Under the pieces are notes generated by a model. It was not told the origin of the DNA, searched no databases, and worked only from the letters and a program-made list of their open reading frames with translations. Below are positions 25,698 to 33,540 of a stretch of 55,127 nucleotides of DNA, piece by piece. Within the stretch, counting starts at the first letter, position 1. Each line of letters begins with the position of its first letter. The DNA is from Pseudomonas sp. MF4836 (GTDB taxonomy: Bacteria; Pseudomonadota; Gammaproteobacteria; Pseudomonadales; Pseudomonadaceae), in contig NZ_MVOL01000024.1 in NCBI RefSeq assembly GCF_002018875.1, positions 1 to 55,127 on the forward strand, read 5' to 3'. The translations under genes and the position numbers were made by a program.

Positions 25698-26105
25698 CTA
25701 AGGGGGTGGCAGCCCTTCCGGCATGGCGGATAAATGTTCGTGGCAGGCCAGCCAATGGCCTTGTTGTTGTCGGCGAAACACGATGGTTTCGCGCTCCTGG
25801 CTGAAGTGTTGCTCCCCTTGCATGCGCAGCTCGGTGGCCACGTCATGAATAAACAGCGCCACGTCGCCTTGCAGGCTGACGAAGGCATTGCTCGAGGTGC
25901 ACGCGAGCACCTCGAAGCCATCCTCGGCGCGCCATTGGTCCCACAACACCTGATAGGCATCGCGGGACAACAGCGGCTGGGGAAGGGTGTAGAACACAAA
26001 ACTGGCATCGCGGCTGAACGCCGCGAAGTAGGCTTCGCGGTCGTTGCGGGCGAAGGCCGCGACCAATGCGGCAGCGGCGTTGAGGACGTTCTCCTGATCG
26101 CTCAT
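25698..26105 (-). CDS. NTF2-like (SnoaL-type) protein, gbu locus
   Basis: A 135-residue cytosolic protein with the NTF2-like fold pattern: an N-terminal helical pair (L-N-A-A-A-A-L-V-A-A-F-A-R-N-D-R-E-A-Y-F), a strand F-V-F-Y-T-L-P-Q, and a long curved sheet ending W-L-A-C-H-E-H-L-S. It is followed and preceded by gbu genes with 9 to 55 bases between them, so it is part of the operon (PA1420 position). The members with nearby catabolic enzymes often act as small-molecule-binding or isomerase-like proteins; no catalytic residue can be fixed here. Confidence 0.82.
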   Translation of the reverse strand: MSDQENVLNAAAALVAAFARNDREAYFAAFSRDASFVFYTLPQPLLSRDAYQVLWDQWRAEDGFEVLACTSSNAFVSLQGDVALFIHDVATELRMQGEQHFSQERETIVFRRQQQGHWLACHEHLSAMPEGLPPP

Positions 26106-26114
26106 GGCCGTGAC

Positions 26115-27065
26115 TCAGCGGTGGGCCACGCCAGGCAGTACGCAGAGCATCTCGTACAGCAGGTTGGCGCCCAGCAGCGAGGTATTGCCGGTGGTGTCGT
26201 AGGGTGGCGAGACTTCTACCAGATCGCAGCCGATCAGGTCCAGGCCCTGGCAGCCACGGACGATTTCGATGGCCTGGATGGTGGTCAGGCCGCCGATTTC
26301 CGGGGTGCCGGTGCCAGGGGCCCAGGCCGGGTCGATGCCGTCAATGTCAAAGCTCAGGTACACCGGGCCGCCGCCGACTTTTTCGCGGACTTCGGCCATC
26401 AGCGGGGCCAGGGATTTGTGCCAGCACTCTTCGGCCTGGACCACGCGGAACCCTTGTTTGCGGCTCCAGTTGAAGTCTTCAGCGGTGTAGCCCTGGGCAC
26501 GCAGGCCGATCTGTACCACTCGGTCGCAGTCCAGCAGGCCTTCTTCCACTGCACGGCGGAAGGTGGTGCCGTGGGCGATTTTCTCGCCGAACATGTGGTC
26601 GTTCACATCCGCGTGGGCGTCGATGTGCACCAGGCCGACCTTGCCGTGCTTCTTATGGATCGCGCGCAAAATCGGCAGGGTGATGGTGTGGTCGCCGCCC
26701 AGGGTCAGGGGAATCACGTTGTGTTCGAGGATGCCGTCGTAGGCTTCTTCGATGATGCGAACCGCGTCCAGCAGGTTGAAGGTGTTGATCGCCACGTCGC
26801 CGATGTCGGCAACCGACAGCGAGTCGAAGGGCGCGGCGCCGGTGGCCATGTTGTACGGGCGAATCATCACCGATTCAGCGCGGATTTCTCGCGGGCCGAA
26901 GCGGGTGCCGGCCCGCAGCGAGGTGCCGATATCCAGCGGGATGCCGATGAACGCGGCATCGAGGCCGGCGGCGGTGGGCAAATGGGGAAGACGCATCATG
27001 GTGGCGATGCCGCCGAAGCGCGGCATTTCGTTGCCGCCCAGTGGTTGGTGAAGGATCTTGTCCAC
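26115..27065 (-). CDS. gbuA: Guanidinobutyrase (agmatinase-type ureohydrolase)
   Basis: A 316-residue cytosolic manganese enzyme that hydrolyses 4-guanidinobutyrate to 4-aminobutyrate and urea, in the arginine catabolic pathway via 2-ketoarginine and agmatine-like routes. The metal ligands are visible: His126 in L-G-G-D-H-T, Asp149, His151 and Asp153 in H-I-D-A-H-A-D-V, and Asp240 and Asp242 in S-F-D-I-D-G-I-D-P. The sequence matches P. aeruginosa GbuA closely through its length (from memory, about 319 residues). The start is GTG at 27065, with GATGAGG upstream. It is divergent from gbuR. Confidence 0.95.
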   Translation of the reverse strand: MDKILHQPLGGNEMPRFGGIATMMRLPHLPTAAGLDAAFIGIPLDIGTSLRAGTRFGPREIRAESVMIRPYNMATGAAPFDSLSVADIGDVAINTFNLLDAVRIIEEAYDGILEHNVIPLTLGGDHTITLPILRAIHKKHGKVGLVHIDAHADVNDHMFGEKIAHGTTFRRAVEEGLLDCDRVVQIGLRAQGYTAEDFNWSRKQGFRVVQAEECWHKSLAPLMAEVREKVGGGPVYLSFDIDGIDPAWAPGTGTPEIGGLTTIQAIEIVRGCQGLDLIGCDLVEVSPPYDTTGNTSLLGANLLYEMLCVLPGVAHR

Positions 27066-27187
27066 GGGATTGGCCTCATCGTTGTTTTATTTTTGGGCTG
27101 GGCGGCGCAGAAGGCTCTGCCCGCACAACCGAGTGAGGCCGATTCTGCGAAATGCGCTGCGGGGAAAGAATCGCTGTGAACAAATAC

Positions 27188-27211
27188 TTAGTTCAGATTT
27201 TTCTGAACTAA
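27188..27211. promoter_or_regulatory. Perfect palindrome in the gbuA-gbuR intergenic region (probable GbuR operator)
   Basis: TTAGTTCAGA (27188-27197) and TCTGAACTAA (27202-27211) are perfect inverted repeats around TTTT. The site lies 123 bases before gbuA and 177 before gbuR, in an AT-rich patch of a 322-base divergent region, and fits the T-N11-A form of LysR-type operators. GbuR binding is inferred from position. Confidence 0.7.
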
Positions 27212-27387
27212 TGCCGAGCTTGGCGCTAGACTCTCGCCCAGCCGCCACGCCCCCTGTGGCGAGGATGTCCGACCCGCTCGGTGATGCAGCCGGCGTAATC
27301 CGGGTGTGTGCTGGGTCGGTTCAATCTGGCGGCAGGTATTTTTCTCAGCCATGGATGGTGTTTTTTCGCTGGTTATCGGAGCCCGTC

Positions 27388-28281
27388 ATGGCCAACGCTT
27401 TACCTGATCTGAAACTATTGCGCATCTTTGTCAGCGTGGTGCGGCATCAGGGGTTCGCCAATGCCCAGCACGAACTCAATCTGTCGACCTCGGCTATCAG
27501 CACCTACATGAGCCAGCTGGAAGCGGCGCTGGGGCTGGTGCTGTGCCATCGCGGGCGCGGCGGTTTCAGTCTCACCAGCAAGGGCGAGCTGTTCCATCAG
27601 GAAACCCTGCGCCTGCTCGGCGAACTCGAAGGCTTCGAGCAATACGCTGCGGCGCTCAAGGGCGAGTTGCGCGGTACCCTGAACCTGGGGGTGATCGACT
27701 CCACCGTCAGCGACAAGGCCCTGCCTTTCGCCGAAGCCATTGGCGCCTACAGCCAGGAGCACCCGGCGGTGCATTTGCACTTGTCGGTCATGAGCCCTTA
27801 CGAGTTGCAGCTGGGGGTGCAGGACAACCGCCTGGACCTGGCCATCGGCGCGTTCTCCACGCGCATGAGCGGCCTGGTGTACATGCCGTTGTACCGCGAG
27901 CAGCACTGGCTGTATTGCAGCAATCGGCATCCACTGTTTACCGAGCGGCGGATTCCCGAACAACTGATCACCCAGCAGCGCATGGTGGGCCGGGGCTATT
28001 GGAGCCAGGCAGAGCTGGCCCGGCATGGTTTCAAGCACAGCGCGGCGACCGTGGAAAGTATGGAGGCGCAGTTGATTCTGGTGCTGTCCGGTGCCTACAT
28101 CGGCTACCTGCCGGAGCACTACGCCCAGGCCTGGGCCGACAAGGGCGACCTGAGGGTGTTGCTGCCGGCGACCTTTGGCTACCAGGCGCCGTTCTCGATG
28201 ATCATGCGCCGTGGGCGCAGCCGCGAGCCTTTGATCCAGACCTTCCGCGACCTGCTCAAGGCGCAGCTCAACCAGGCTTGA
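27388..28281 (+). CDS. gbuR: GbuR, LysR-type activator of the gbu locus
   Basis: A 297-residue LysR-type regulator: HTH in residues 5-65 (L-R-I-F-V-S-V-V-R-H-Q-G-F-A-N-A-Q-H-E-L-N-L-S) and a periplasmic-binding-like effector domain (about 92-290). It is divergent from gbuA, as in P. aeruginosa where GbuR (PA1422) activates gbuA in response to 4-guanidinobutyrate. GGAG precedes the ATG at 27388. Longer in-frame starts reach back into the intergenic region and would read through the operator, so they are rejected. A DTW gene follows after 10 bases and may be co-transcribed. Confidence 0.9.
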   Translation: MANALPDLKLLRIFVSVVRHQGFANAQHELNLSTSAISTYMSQLEAALGLVLCHRGRGGFSLTSKGELFHQETLRLLGELEGFEQYAAALKGELRGTLNLGVIDSTVSDKALPFAEAIGAYSQEHPAVHLHLSVMSPYELQLGVQDNRLDLAIGAFSTRMSGLVYMPLYREQHWLYCSNRHPLFTERRIPEQLITQQRMVGRGYWSQAELARHGFKHSAATVESMEAQLILVLSGAYIGYLPEHYAQAWADKGDLRVLLPATFGYQAPFSMIMRRGRSREPLIQTFRDLLKAQLNQA

Positions 28282-28291
28282 GGAGGCCGCC

Positions 28292-28888
28292 ATGTCACGA
28301 AGTCAATGCCCGCGCTGCCTGCGCCCCGAAAGCCATTGCCTGTGCGCGTTGATACCGCAGCTGGACAGCCGCACCCGGGTGCTGCTGCTGCAGCATCCCA
28401 GTGAGGTCAACCATGCGTTGAACACCGCCCGCCTGGCGGCCCTGGGCCTGACCAATGCCGAGCTGATCGTCGGCGAAGTGTTCGCGGACTTGCCGCAGTT
28501 GCTGAATCGCCCTGGCTATCAGGCCAGGTTGCTGTTCCCGGCTGATGACGCACAGACGTTGCAGGCCTATGGCCCAGCGGCGCAGCCGTTGTTGCTGGTG
28601 GTGCCCGACGGCACCTGGCGCAAGGCGCGAAAGCTGCTGCACCTCAACCCGCTGCTGGCAGCGTTGCCGCGAGTCAGCCTGGGGCAGGGCGGGGTGTCGC
28701 GCTATCGCCTGCGCAAGGCGCCCGGGCCGGGAGCGTTATCGACCTTGGAGGCCATCGTCCAGGCCTTGCAAACCCTGGAAGCGCCGGCCTCGTTCGAACC
28801 TTTGCTCAAGCCGTTCGAAGCGTTGATCGAGGGGCAGATTGCGGCCATGGGCGAGGACACCTATCAGCGCAACCATGGTGGCCACTGA
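28292..28888 (+). CDS. DTW-domain tRNA-uridine aminocarboxypropyltransferase (TapT-like)
   Basis: A 198-residue protein with the DTW plan: N-terminal Cys cluster (C6-P-R-C9 and C16-L-C18), L-L-L-Q-H-P-S-E near 30, the nucleotide-site segment V-P-D-G-T-W near residue 106 (Gly replacing Asp-Thr-Trp's preceding residue, with the D-G-T-W version common in bacteria), and R-Y-R-L-R-K near 148. The family transfers the aminocarboxypropyl group of SAM to U47 of tRNA (acp3U). It begins 10 bases after gbuR, with GAGGAGG as the ribosome-binding site, and ends 5 bases before the convergent ybaN-like gene. Confidence 0.88.
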   Translation: MSRSQCPRCLRPESHCLCALIPQLDSRTRVLLLQHPSEVNHALNTARLAALGLTNAELIVGEVFADLPQLLNRPGYQARLLFPADDAQTLQAYGPAAQPLLLVVPDGTWRKARKLLHLNPLLAALPRVSLGQGGVSRYRLRKAPGPGALSTLEAIVQALQTLEAPASFEPLLKPFEALIEGQIAAMGEDTYQRNHGGH

Positions 28889-28892
28889 TAGC

Positions 28893-29288
28893 TCAGGGTT
28901 TGTGCAGGGTTTTTTGCCGCAGGATGTAAATCGTCACCAGCACCGCGCTGGTCAGCATGAAACCACGGGCCCAGGGCAGCGGCACCAGGTAGCAGGACAG
29001 GCCGATGCTCAGCCACATCAGGCCGATCGCATAGACCTTGCCCTTGAGCGGAATGCCGTTGCCATCGAGATAGTCGCGAATCCACGGACCGAGCCGTGGA
29101 TGTTCCACCAGCCAGTGGTAGAAACGCGGCGAACTGCGGGCAAAGCAGGCGGCAGCCAGCAGCAGGAAGGGAGTGGTGGGCAGCACCGGCAGGAAAATCC
29201 CGATCACCCCCAGCACCACGCTCAGCCAGCCAATGGCCAGCAGGGCGTAGCGCAGAAGCAGCGGGCGATTGCCTATGGGCGGGGTCAT
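28893..29288 (-). CDS. YbaN/DUF454-family membrane protein
   Basis: A 131-residue inner-membrane protein with about four hydrophobic segments. The signature G-I-F-L-P-V-L-P-T-T-P-F-L-L-L-A-A-A-C-F-A, then S-S-P-R-F-Y-H-W-L and H-P-R-L-G-P-W, is that of YbaN/DUF454. No biochemical function is established. It is convergent with the DTW gene (only 5 bases between stops). Confidence 0.9.
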   Translation of the reverse strand: MTPPIGNRPLLLRYALLAIGWLSVVLGVIGIFLPVLPTTPFLLLAAACFARSSPRFYHWLVEHPRLGPWIRDYLDGNGIPLKGKVYAIGLMWLSIGLSCYLVPLPWARGFMLTSAVLVTIYILRQKTLHKP

Positions 29289-29301
29289 AGGCGACGACTC
29301 A

Positions 29302-29431
29302 GAACCTGTTCACGATGTGCTGTGCTTGGGGATGCCGCGTTGAAAATGGCCTCGGAATGCTCATTTAGGTCTCTAAACTCCGCTTCCTCAGCCATGTTTG
29401 CCGTGCCTGACCCTTTGCTCGCGAGATCGTG
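29302..29431. repeat. Probable dispersed intergenic repeat
   Basis: The sequence between ybaN and the YecA/YgfB gene has CACGAT near one end (29311-29316) and its complement ATCGTG at the other (29426-29431). It includes the stretch TCTCTAAACTCCGCTTCCTC. I recall very similar sequence (with variations of CTCGGAATGCTCATTTA and CTCGCGAGATCGTG) at many places in fluorescent Pseudomonas genomes. It holds no gene. Confidence 0.5.
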
Positions 29432-29440
29432 GGCAGTTGC

Positions 29441-30028
29441 TTAGTGGTGGCGTGGCTTGAGGATCGCCGGCTTTTCGTCCGGGGCATTGCACAGCAGGTA
29501 CAGCGCGGTCAGGGCTTCCGGGATTTGGACGATCATGTCGTCCATCAGGTTGGCATCGCTGGCGATGTCGGAGAATTCAGGCTGTTCATCGAACAGACCG
29601 GAACCGACCATGATCGGCAGGAGCATTTCGCTGACTTCTTCCTCCGCGGTTTCGAACCAGGCCGCTTCACGCAGGAACACCCCTTCCATGAAGCCGATGC
29701 ACCAGCCGCGCAGGTCGGAGTCGTCCGGGTCTTCGCCCAGGTCGAGTTCGCACGGCAGCTCGAACTCTTCGTCGGACGCCAGTTGGCGGGCGATGTGGGC
29801 CTTGAGGGCAATCAGGGTGGATTCGATCACTTCGCGTTCGGTGTCGTCGCTGTAGTGCGGCTCTTCGGCGAACAGGGCGTCGATCCACTCGCGATCGGGA
29901 ACGCTCTCGGAACAGATCGACAACGCAGTCAGGTAGCCGTGAGCGGCCACGTAGTCCAGCGCCTCGTCGTGCAGCTCATCGGCGTCGAGGAAGACTTGCA
30001 GGCGGGTTAGTTGCTCGGCGAAGGACAT
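29441..30028 (-). CDS. YecA/YgfB-family protein (UPF0149)
   Basis: A 195-residue acidic cytosolic protein. The block R-G-W-C-I-G-F-M-E-G-V near the middle (about residue 107-117), the D-D-D/E-rich stretch before it, and the length match the UPF0149 family (YecA/YgfB), helical proteins without an established enzymatic role; the YgfB branch in P. aeruginosa affects gene regulation and antibiotic response. The C-terminal SEC-C zinc segment of some YecA proteins is absent. It is divergent from recQ, with 275 bases between them. Confidence 0.85.
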   Translation of the reverse strand: MSFAEQLTRLQVFLDADELHDEALDYVAAHGYLTALSICSESVPDREWIDALFAEEPHYSDDTEREVIESTLIALKAHIARQLASDEEFELPCELDLGEDPDDSDLRGWCIGFMEGVFLREAAWFETAEEEVSEMLLPIMVGSGLFDEQPEFSDIASDANLMDDMIVQIPEALTALYLLCNAPDEKPAILKPRHH

Positions 30029-30167
30029 TGAGGGGCTACCTTGGGGAATAAACGATGCTGAATTCTAGGCCTTCTTGAGCGCCCAGGCCAGCCGCAGCGC
30101 AGATTTGAACGCTTCCAAAGGTTACCGGTGGCTGATTGTCGGCACCCTTTGTCGGGGAGGGCTCGGG

Positions 30168-30241
30168 TATACTCGCGCGTTTTGTGATGCCCTGCAGGCG
30201 TTGCGGCGGTTGCGGAAAAGTCCGCTAACGGATTTGTCCGT
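30168..30241 (+). promoter_or_regulatory. Possible recQ promoter and two tandem mini-hairpins in the leader
   Basis: TATACT (30168-30173) is a good -10 match; the -35 is unclear. About 40 bases downstream, two small hairpins follow each other: GCGGA-AAAG-TCCGC (30212-30225) and ACGGA-TTTG-TCCGT (30228-30241). Both have 5-base stems and 4-base loops. They lie about 65-90 bases before the recQ start codon. Confidence 0.4.
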
Positions 30242-30303
30242 GAAGCCCGACGTGTTTTCAGTCAGCCTGCGCTCAGGGATTTCAGCGATTTTTGGAGTTT
30301 TTC

Positions 30304-32430
30304 ATGCTCGAACAGGCTCAACGCGTCCTCAAGGACATCTTCGGCTACGACAGTTTCCGTGGTCGCCAAGGTGCGATCATTGAGCGCGTGGCCAGTGGCG
30401 GCGATGCCCTGGTGCTGATGCCCACCGGCGGCGGCAAGTCCCTGTGTTTCCAGGTTCCGGCGCTGCTGCGCGAAGGCCTCGCGGTGGTGGTATCGCCGCT
30501 GATCGCGCTGATGGACGACCAGGTCGCCACCCTTGAAGAACTCGGCGTCGCCGCCGCCGCGCTGAACTCCACACTCAGCGCCGAGCAGCAGCGCGACCTG
30601 GCAGCGCGCATCCGCCGCGGCGAGGTGAAAATGCTCTACCTGGCCCCTGAGCGCCTGGTGCAGCCACGCATGCTGTCGTTCCTGCAGGGGCTGGATATCG
30701 CCCTGTTCGCCATCGACGAAGCGCACTGTGTCTCGCAATGGGGTCACGACTTCCGCCCGGAATACCTGCAACTGGGGCAGTTGGCGGAAATGTTCCCCGA
30801 TGTGCCGCGCATTGCCCTGACCGCCACCGCCGACAAGCGCACCCGCGAAGAAATCGTCACCCGCCTGCATTTGCAGGAGGCCGAGCGTTTCCTGTCGAGC
30901 TTTGACCGGCCGAACATTTTCTACCGCATCGTACCCAAGGAGCAGCCGCGCAAGCAGTTGCTGGCGTTCCTCAACGAGCGGCGCAGTGATGCGGGCATCG
31001 TTTATTGCCTGTCGCGCAAGAAGGTCGATGAAGTCGCCGCGTTTCTCTGCGAGCAGGGCTTCCCGGCGCTGCCGTACCACGCAGGGCTGCCCAGCGATCT
31101 GCGGGCTCACAACCAGAAGCGCTTCCTCAATGAGGAAGGCCTGATCATGGTGGCGACCATTGCCTTCGGCATGGGCATCGACAAATCCAACGTGCGGTTC
31201 GTCGCCCACATGGATTTGCCCAAGTCCCTCGAGGCCTATTACCAGGAAACCGGGCGCGCCGGCCGTGATGGCCTGCCAGCCGATGCCTGGATGGTCTACG
31301 GCCTGCAGGACGTGGTGATGCTCAAGCAGATGCTGCAGAACTCAGAAGGTGACGAGCGCCACAAGCGTCTGGAACAGCACAAGCTCGACGCGATGCTGGC
31401 GCTGTGCGAAGAAACCCGCTGCCGCCGGCAAACCCTGCTGGCCTACTTCGATGAAGACATGCCGCAACCCTGCGGGCATTGCGACAACTGTGTCGACGGC
31501 GTGCAAACCTGGGATGCCACCGAGCCGGCCCGACAGGCCTTGTCGGCGATCTATCGCACCGGCCAGCGTTATGGCGTCGGCCACCTGGTGGACGTGTTGC
31601 TGGGCAAGGATAACGAGAAGGTGCGCAGCTTCGGTCATCAGCACCTGTCGGTGTTCGGTGTCGGCAAGGCCCGTAGCGAGGGCGAATGGCGTTCGCTGTT
31701 TCGCCAGTTGGTGGCGCGCGGCCTGGCCGATATCGATCTTGAAGGGTATGGCGGCCTGCGCCTGAGCGACAGCTGCCGGCCGCTGCTCAAGGGCGAAGTG
31801 ACCCTTGAATTGCGCCGCGAGCTCAAGCCGCAGACCACCACCAAGACCAGCACCAGCCAGGCCAGCCAACTGGTGCGTGGCGAAGAGCGCGAACAGTGGG
31901 AAGCCCTGCGTGCCCTGCGGCGCAAACTGGCGGAAGAGCACGGTGTGCCGCCGTACGTCATCTTCCCCGATTCGACCTTGCTCGAAATGCTGCGCAGCCA
32001 ACCCACGTCCCTGGCGGAAATGGCCAAGGTCAGCGGTGTCGGCGCGCGCAAGCTCGAGCGTTACGGCGAGGCCTTCCTCGAAGTGCTGGGGGGCGAGGTC
32101 GAGGCGCCAAAAGTGGTGGCCGATATTCGCCACGAGCTGATAACCCTGGCGCGCGCCGGCATGACCCCGGTGCAGATCGCCGGGCAGCTGCAATGTTCGG
32201 AAAAGAACGTCTACACCCTGCTGGCCGAGGCTGTCGGCAAGCAGGAGTTGTCGCTGGAACAGGCGTTGGATCTGCCGGAAGACCTGCTGGGTGAGATTCA
32301 GGATGCCTTCCTGGACGGCGAGGGTGAGCTGCCGCCGGTGGCCGAAATTGCCGAGTTGTTCGCCGGACGGGTGCCTGAAGGCGTTCTGTACTGCGTGAGG
32401 GCGGCGCTGCAATCGGAATTCGAAATGTGA
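30304..32430 (+). CDS. recQ: ATP-dependent DNA helicase RecQ
   Basis: A 708-residue RecQ helicase. The helicase core has Walker A (G-G-G-K-S-L-C-F-Q-V-P, near 43), DEAH (near 139, A-I-D-E-A-H-C-V-S-Q-W-G-H-D) and the second RecA domain with Q-E-T-G-R-A-G-R-D. A zinc-binding cluster follows (C-x5-C near 367 and P-C-G-H-C-D-N-C near 390), then RQC winged helix and HRDC (about 530-605). A C-terminal helix-turn-helix-like extension (about 610-708) makes it longer than E. coli RecQ (609). It unwinds DNA in recombination repair and at stalled forks. ATG 30304 has GGAG upstream. Confidence 0.95.
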   Translation: MLEQAQRVLKDIFGYDSFRGRQGAIIERVASGGDALVLMPTGGGKSLCFQVPALLREGLAVVVSPLIALMDDQVATLEELGVAAAALNSTLSAEQQRDLAARIRRGEVKMLYLAPERLVQPRMLSFLQGLDIALFAIDEAHCVSQWGHDFRPEYLQLGQLAEMFPDVPRIALTATADKRTREEIVTRLHLQEAERFLSSFDRPNIFYRIVPKEQPRKQLLAFLNERRSDAGIVYCLSRKKVDEVAAFLCEQGFPALPYHAGLPSDLRAHNQKRFLNEEGLIMVATIAFGMGIDKSNVRFVAHMDLPKSLEAYYQETGRAGRDGLPADAWMVYGLQDVVMLKQMLQNSEGDERHKRLEQHKLDAMLALCEETRCRRQTLLAYFDEDMPQPCGHCDNCVDGVQTWDATEPARQALSAIYRTGQRYGVGHLVDVLLGKDNEKVRSFGHQHLSVFGVGKARSEGEWRSLFRQLVARGLADIDLEGYGGLRLSDSCRPLLKGEVTLELRRELKPQTTTKTSTSQASQLVRGEEREQWEALRALRRKLAEEHGVPPYVIFPDSTLLEMLRSQPTSLAEMAKVSGVGARKLERYGEAFLEVLGGEVEAPKVVADIRHELITLARAGMTPVQIAGQLQCSEKNVYTLLAEAVGKQELSLEQALDLPEDLLGEIQDAFLDGEGELPPVAEIAELFAGRVPEGVLYCVRAALQSEFEM

Positions 32431-32469
32431 GTCGCTGCGTCAACGAAGTAACGATTCAGTACATGTCGG

Positions 32470-32489
32470 GCCTTGCCTCCGGGCAAGGC
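32470..32489 (+). other. Hairpin after recQ
   Basis: GCCTTGCC and GGCAAGGC close on the tetraloop TCCG. There is no T-run, so it may be a weak or rho-assisted transcript end for recQ, or a processed 3' end. Confidence 0.5.
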
Positions 32490-32502
32490 GCATGCTTAGC
32501 TG

Positions 32503-32515
32503 ACTAATTATTAGT
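32503..32515. promoter_or_regulatory. Possible operator of the MarR-type gene
   Basis: ACTAA (32503-32507) and TTAGT (32511-32515) are inverted repeats around TTA, 33 bases before the ATG of the MarR-type gene, in an AT-rich patch within otherwise GC-rich DNA. This matches autoregulatory MarR sites in size and position. It is inferred, not shown. Confidence 0.45.
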
Positions 32516-32547
32516 TTTCACTACTTCAGTCTAATCATGAGTTTTTT

Positions 32548-32982
32548 ATGCCGTTAACCGATCAACACCGTTTTGGCATGCAGTTGGCGCAGATGTCCCG
32601 TGGCTGGCGTGCTGAACTGGACCGGCGTCTGGCCGGGCTGGGCCTGTCCCAGGCGCGCTGGCTGGTATTGCTGCACCTGGCCCGCTTCGAAGAAGCCCCG
32701 ACCCAGCGCGAACTGGCCCAGAGTGTGGGCGTTGAAGGCCCGACCCTGGCCCGTTTGCTCGACAGCCTGGAAACCCAGGGGCTGGTGCAGCGCCAGTCGG
32801 TGCTGGAAGATCGCCGGGCGAAAAAGATCGTACTGTGCGCCCCGGCCCGCCCACTGATCGACCAGATCGAAACCATCGCCAATGCCCTGCGCCAAGAGCT
32901 GTTTGTGGGTGTTGAAGAAGAGGACCTGCGGGTCTGCATGCGCGTCCATGGCCACATCCTGGCCAACCTGGAAAAGTCCTGA
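32548..32982 (+). CDS. MarR/SlyA-type transcriptional regulator
   Basis: A 144-residue winged-helix regulator. The core R-W-L-V-L-L-H-L-A, T-Q-R-E-L-A-Q-S-V-G-V-E-G-P-T-L-A-R-L-L-D-S-L-E and D-R-R-A-K-K-I-V-L are MarR signature parts (wing with the D-R-R motif). These proteins bind DNA as dimers and release it with phenolic or other small ligands or oxidants. The gene follows recQ, as PA3341 lies in the recQ neighbourhood of P. aeruginosa (from memory). It may autoregulate through the inverted repeat upstream. Confidence 0.9.
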   Translation: MPLTDQHRFGMQLAQMSRGWRAELDRRLAGLGLSQARWLVLLHLARFEEAPTQRELAQSVGVEGPTLARLLDSLETQGLVQRQSVLEDRRAKKIVLCAPARPLIDQIETIANALRQELFVGVEEEDLRVCMRVHGHILANLEKS

Positions 32983-33019
32983 TCCCGGGCCTTTCCCTCC
33001 GTCCCTGATTTCAGTCGCC

Positions 33020-33053
33020 CCCGTGGACCTCCCGCTCTTGCGGGGTCCACGGG
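33020..33053. terminator. Long hairpin between convergent marR-type gene and gspM
   Basis: CCCGTGGAC (33020-33028) pairs with GTCCACGGG (33045-33053), with a further inner CCCGC/GCGGG stem around TCTT. No T-run follows on either strand. It is well placed to end both transcripts. Confidence 0.55.
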
Positions 33054-33087
33054 TGTTGGCGTGTGCCTGCATTCGGGGGACTTCGGT

Positions 33088-33540
33088 CTATTTGACCTCC
33101 AGTACCAGCCGCGCCCGGACCTGGGCCTGCGGATTGACTTCAAGGTTCGCCGAACTCACCTCCACCCCTTGCTCGCCCAGGTGCTGCAGCCAGGGCAAGA
33201 GGTCGGCCAATGCGCCATCGAGGCTGAGGTCGACCCGGCCCTGCTGCTCGTTATCCAGACGCTCCAGGTTCAGCTTGGTCTCGGCGCTGGTGCGCGCCAG
33301 CAAACCCGGCAAGGCGTCTGCATTGATCGCCACTCCCGGCTGGCTGCCGCCGCTGGCCGGCAGGCGTTGCAAGTCGGCGGCCAGTTGCAGCTCGTCCCGG
33401 TAGTTACGTTCGGCGTTCTGCAAGGCCAGGCGCTGTGGCTGCCACAGCAACGTCCAGATCAATACCGCGCCGAGGAACAGGGCCAACAGCGCCAGGGCTC
33501 GGCGTTCACGTGGGGGCAAATTGCGAAAGAGCATATTCAT
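33088..33540 (-). CDS. gspM: Type II secretion system protein GspM
   Basis: A 150-residue bitopic inner-membrane protein: short cytoplasmic R-E-R-R-A-L start, one transmembrane helix (about 15-33), and a periplasmic ferredoxin-like domain that contacts GspL. Its length and the pattern R-x-x-L-x-x-A-x-x-N-Y match GspM. The ATG overlaps the gspL stop (ATGA). It is the last gene of the operon; no gspN is present. Confidence 0.88.
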   Translation of the reverse strand: MNMLFRNLPPRERRALALLALFLGAVLIWTLLWQPQRLALQNAERNYRDELQLAADLQRLPASGGSQPGVAINADALPGLLARTSAETKLNLERLDNEQQGRVDLSLDGALADLLPWLQHLGEQGVEVSSANLEVNPQAQVRARLVLEVK

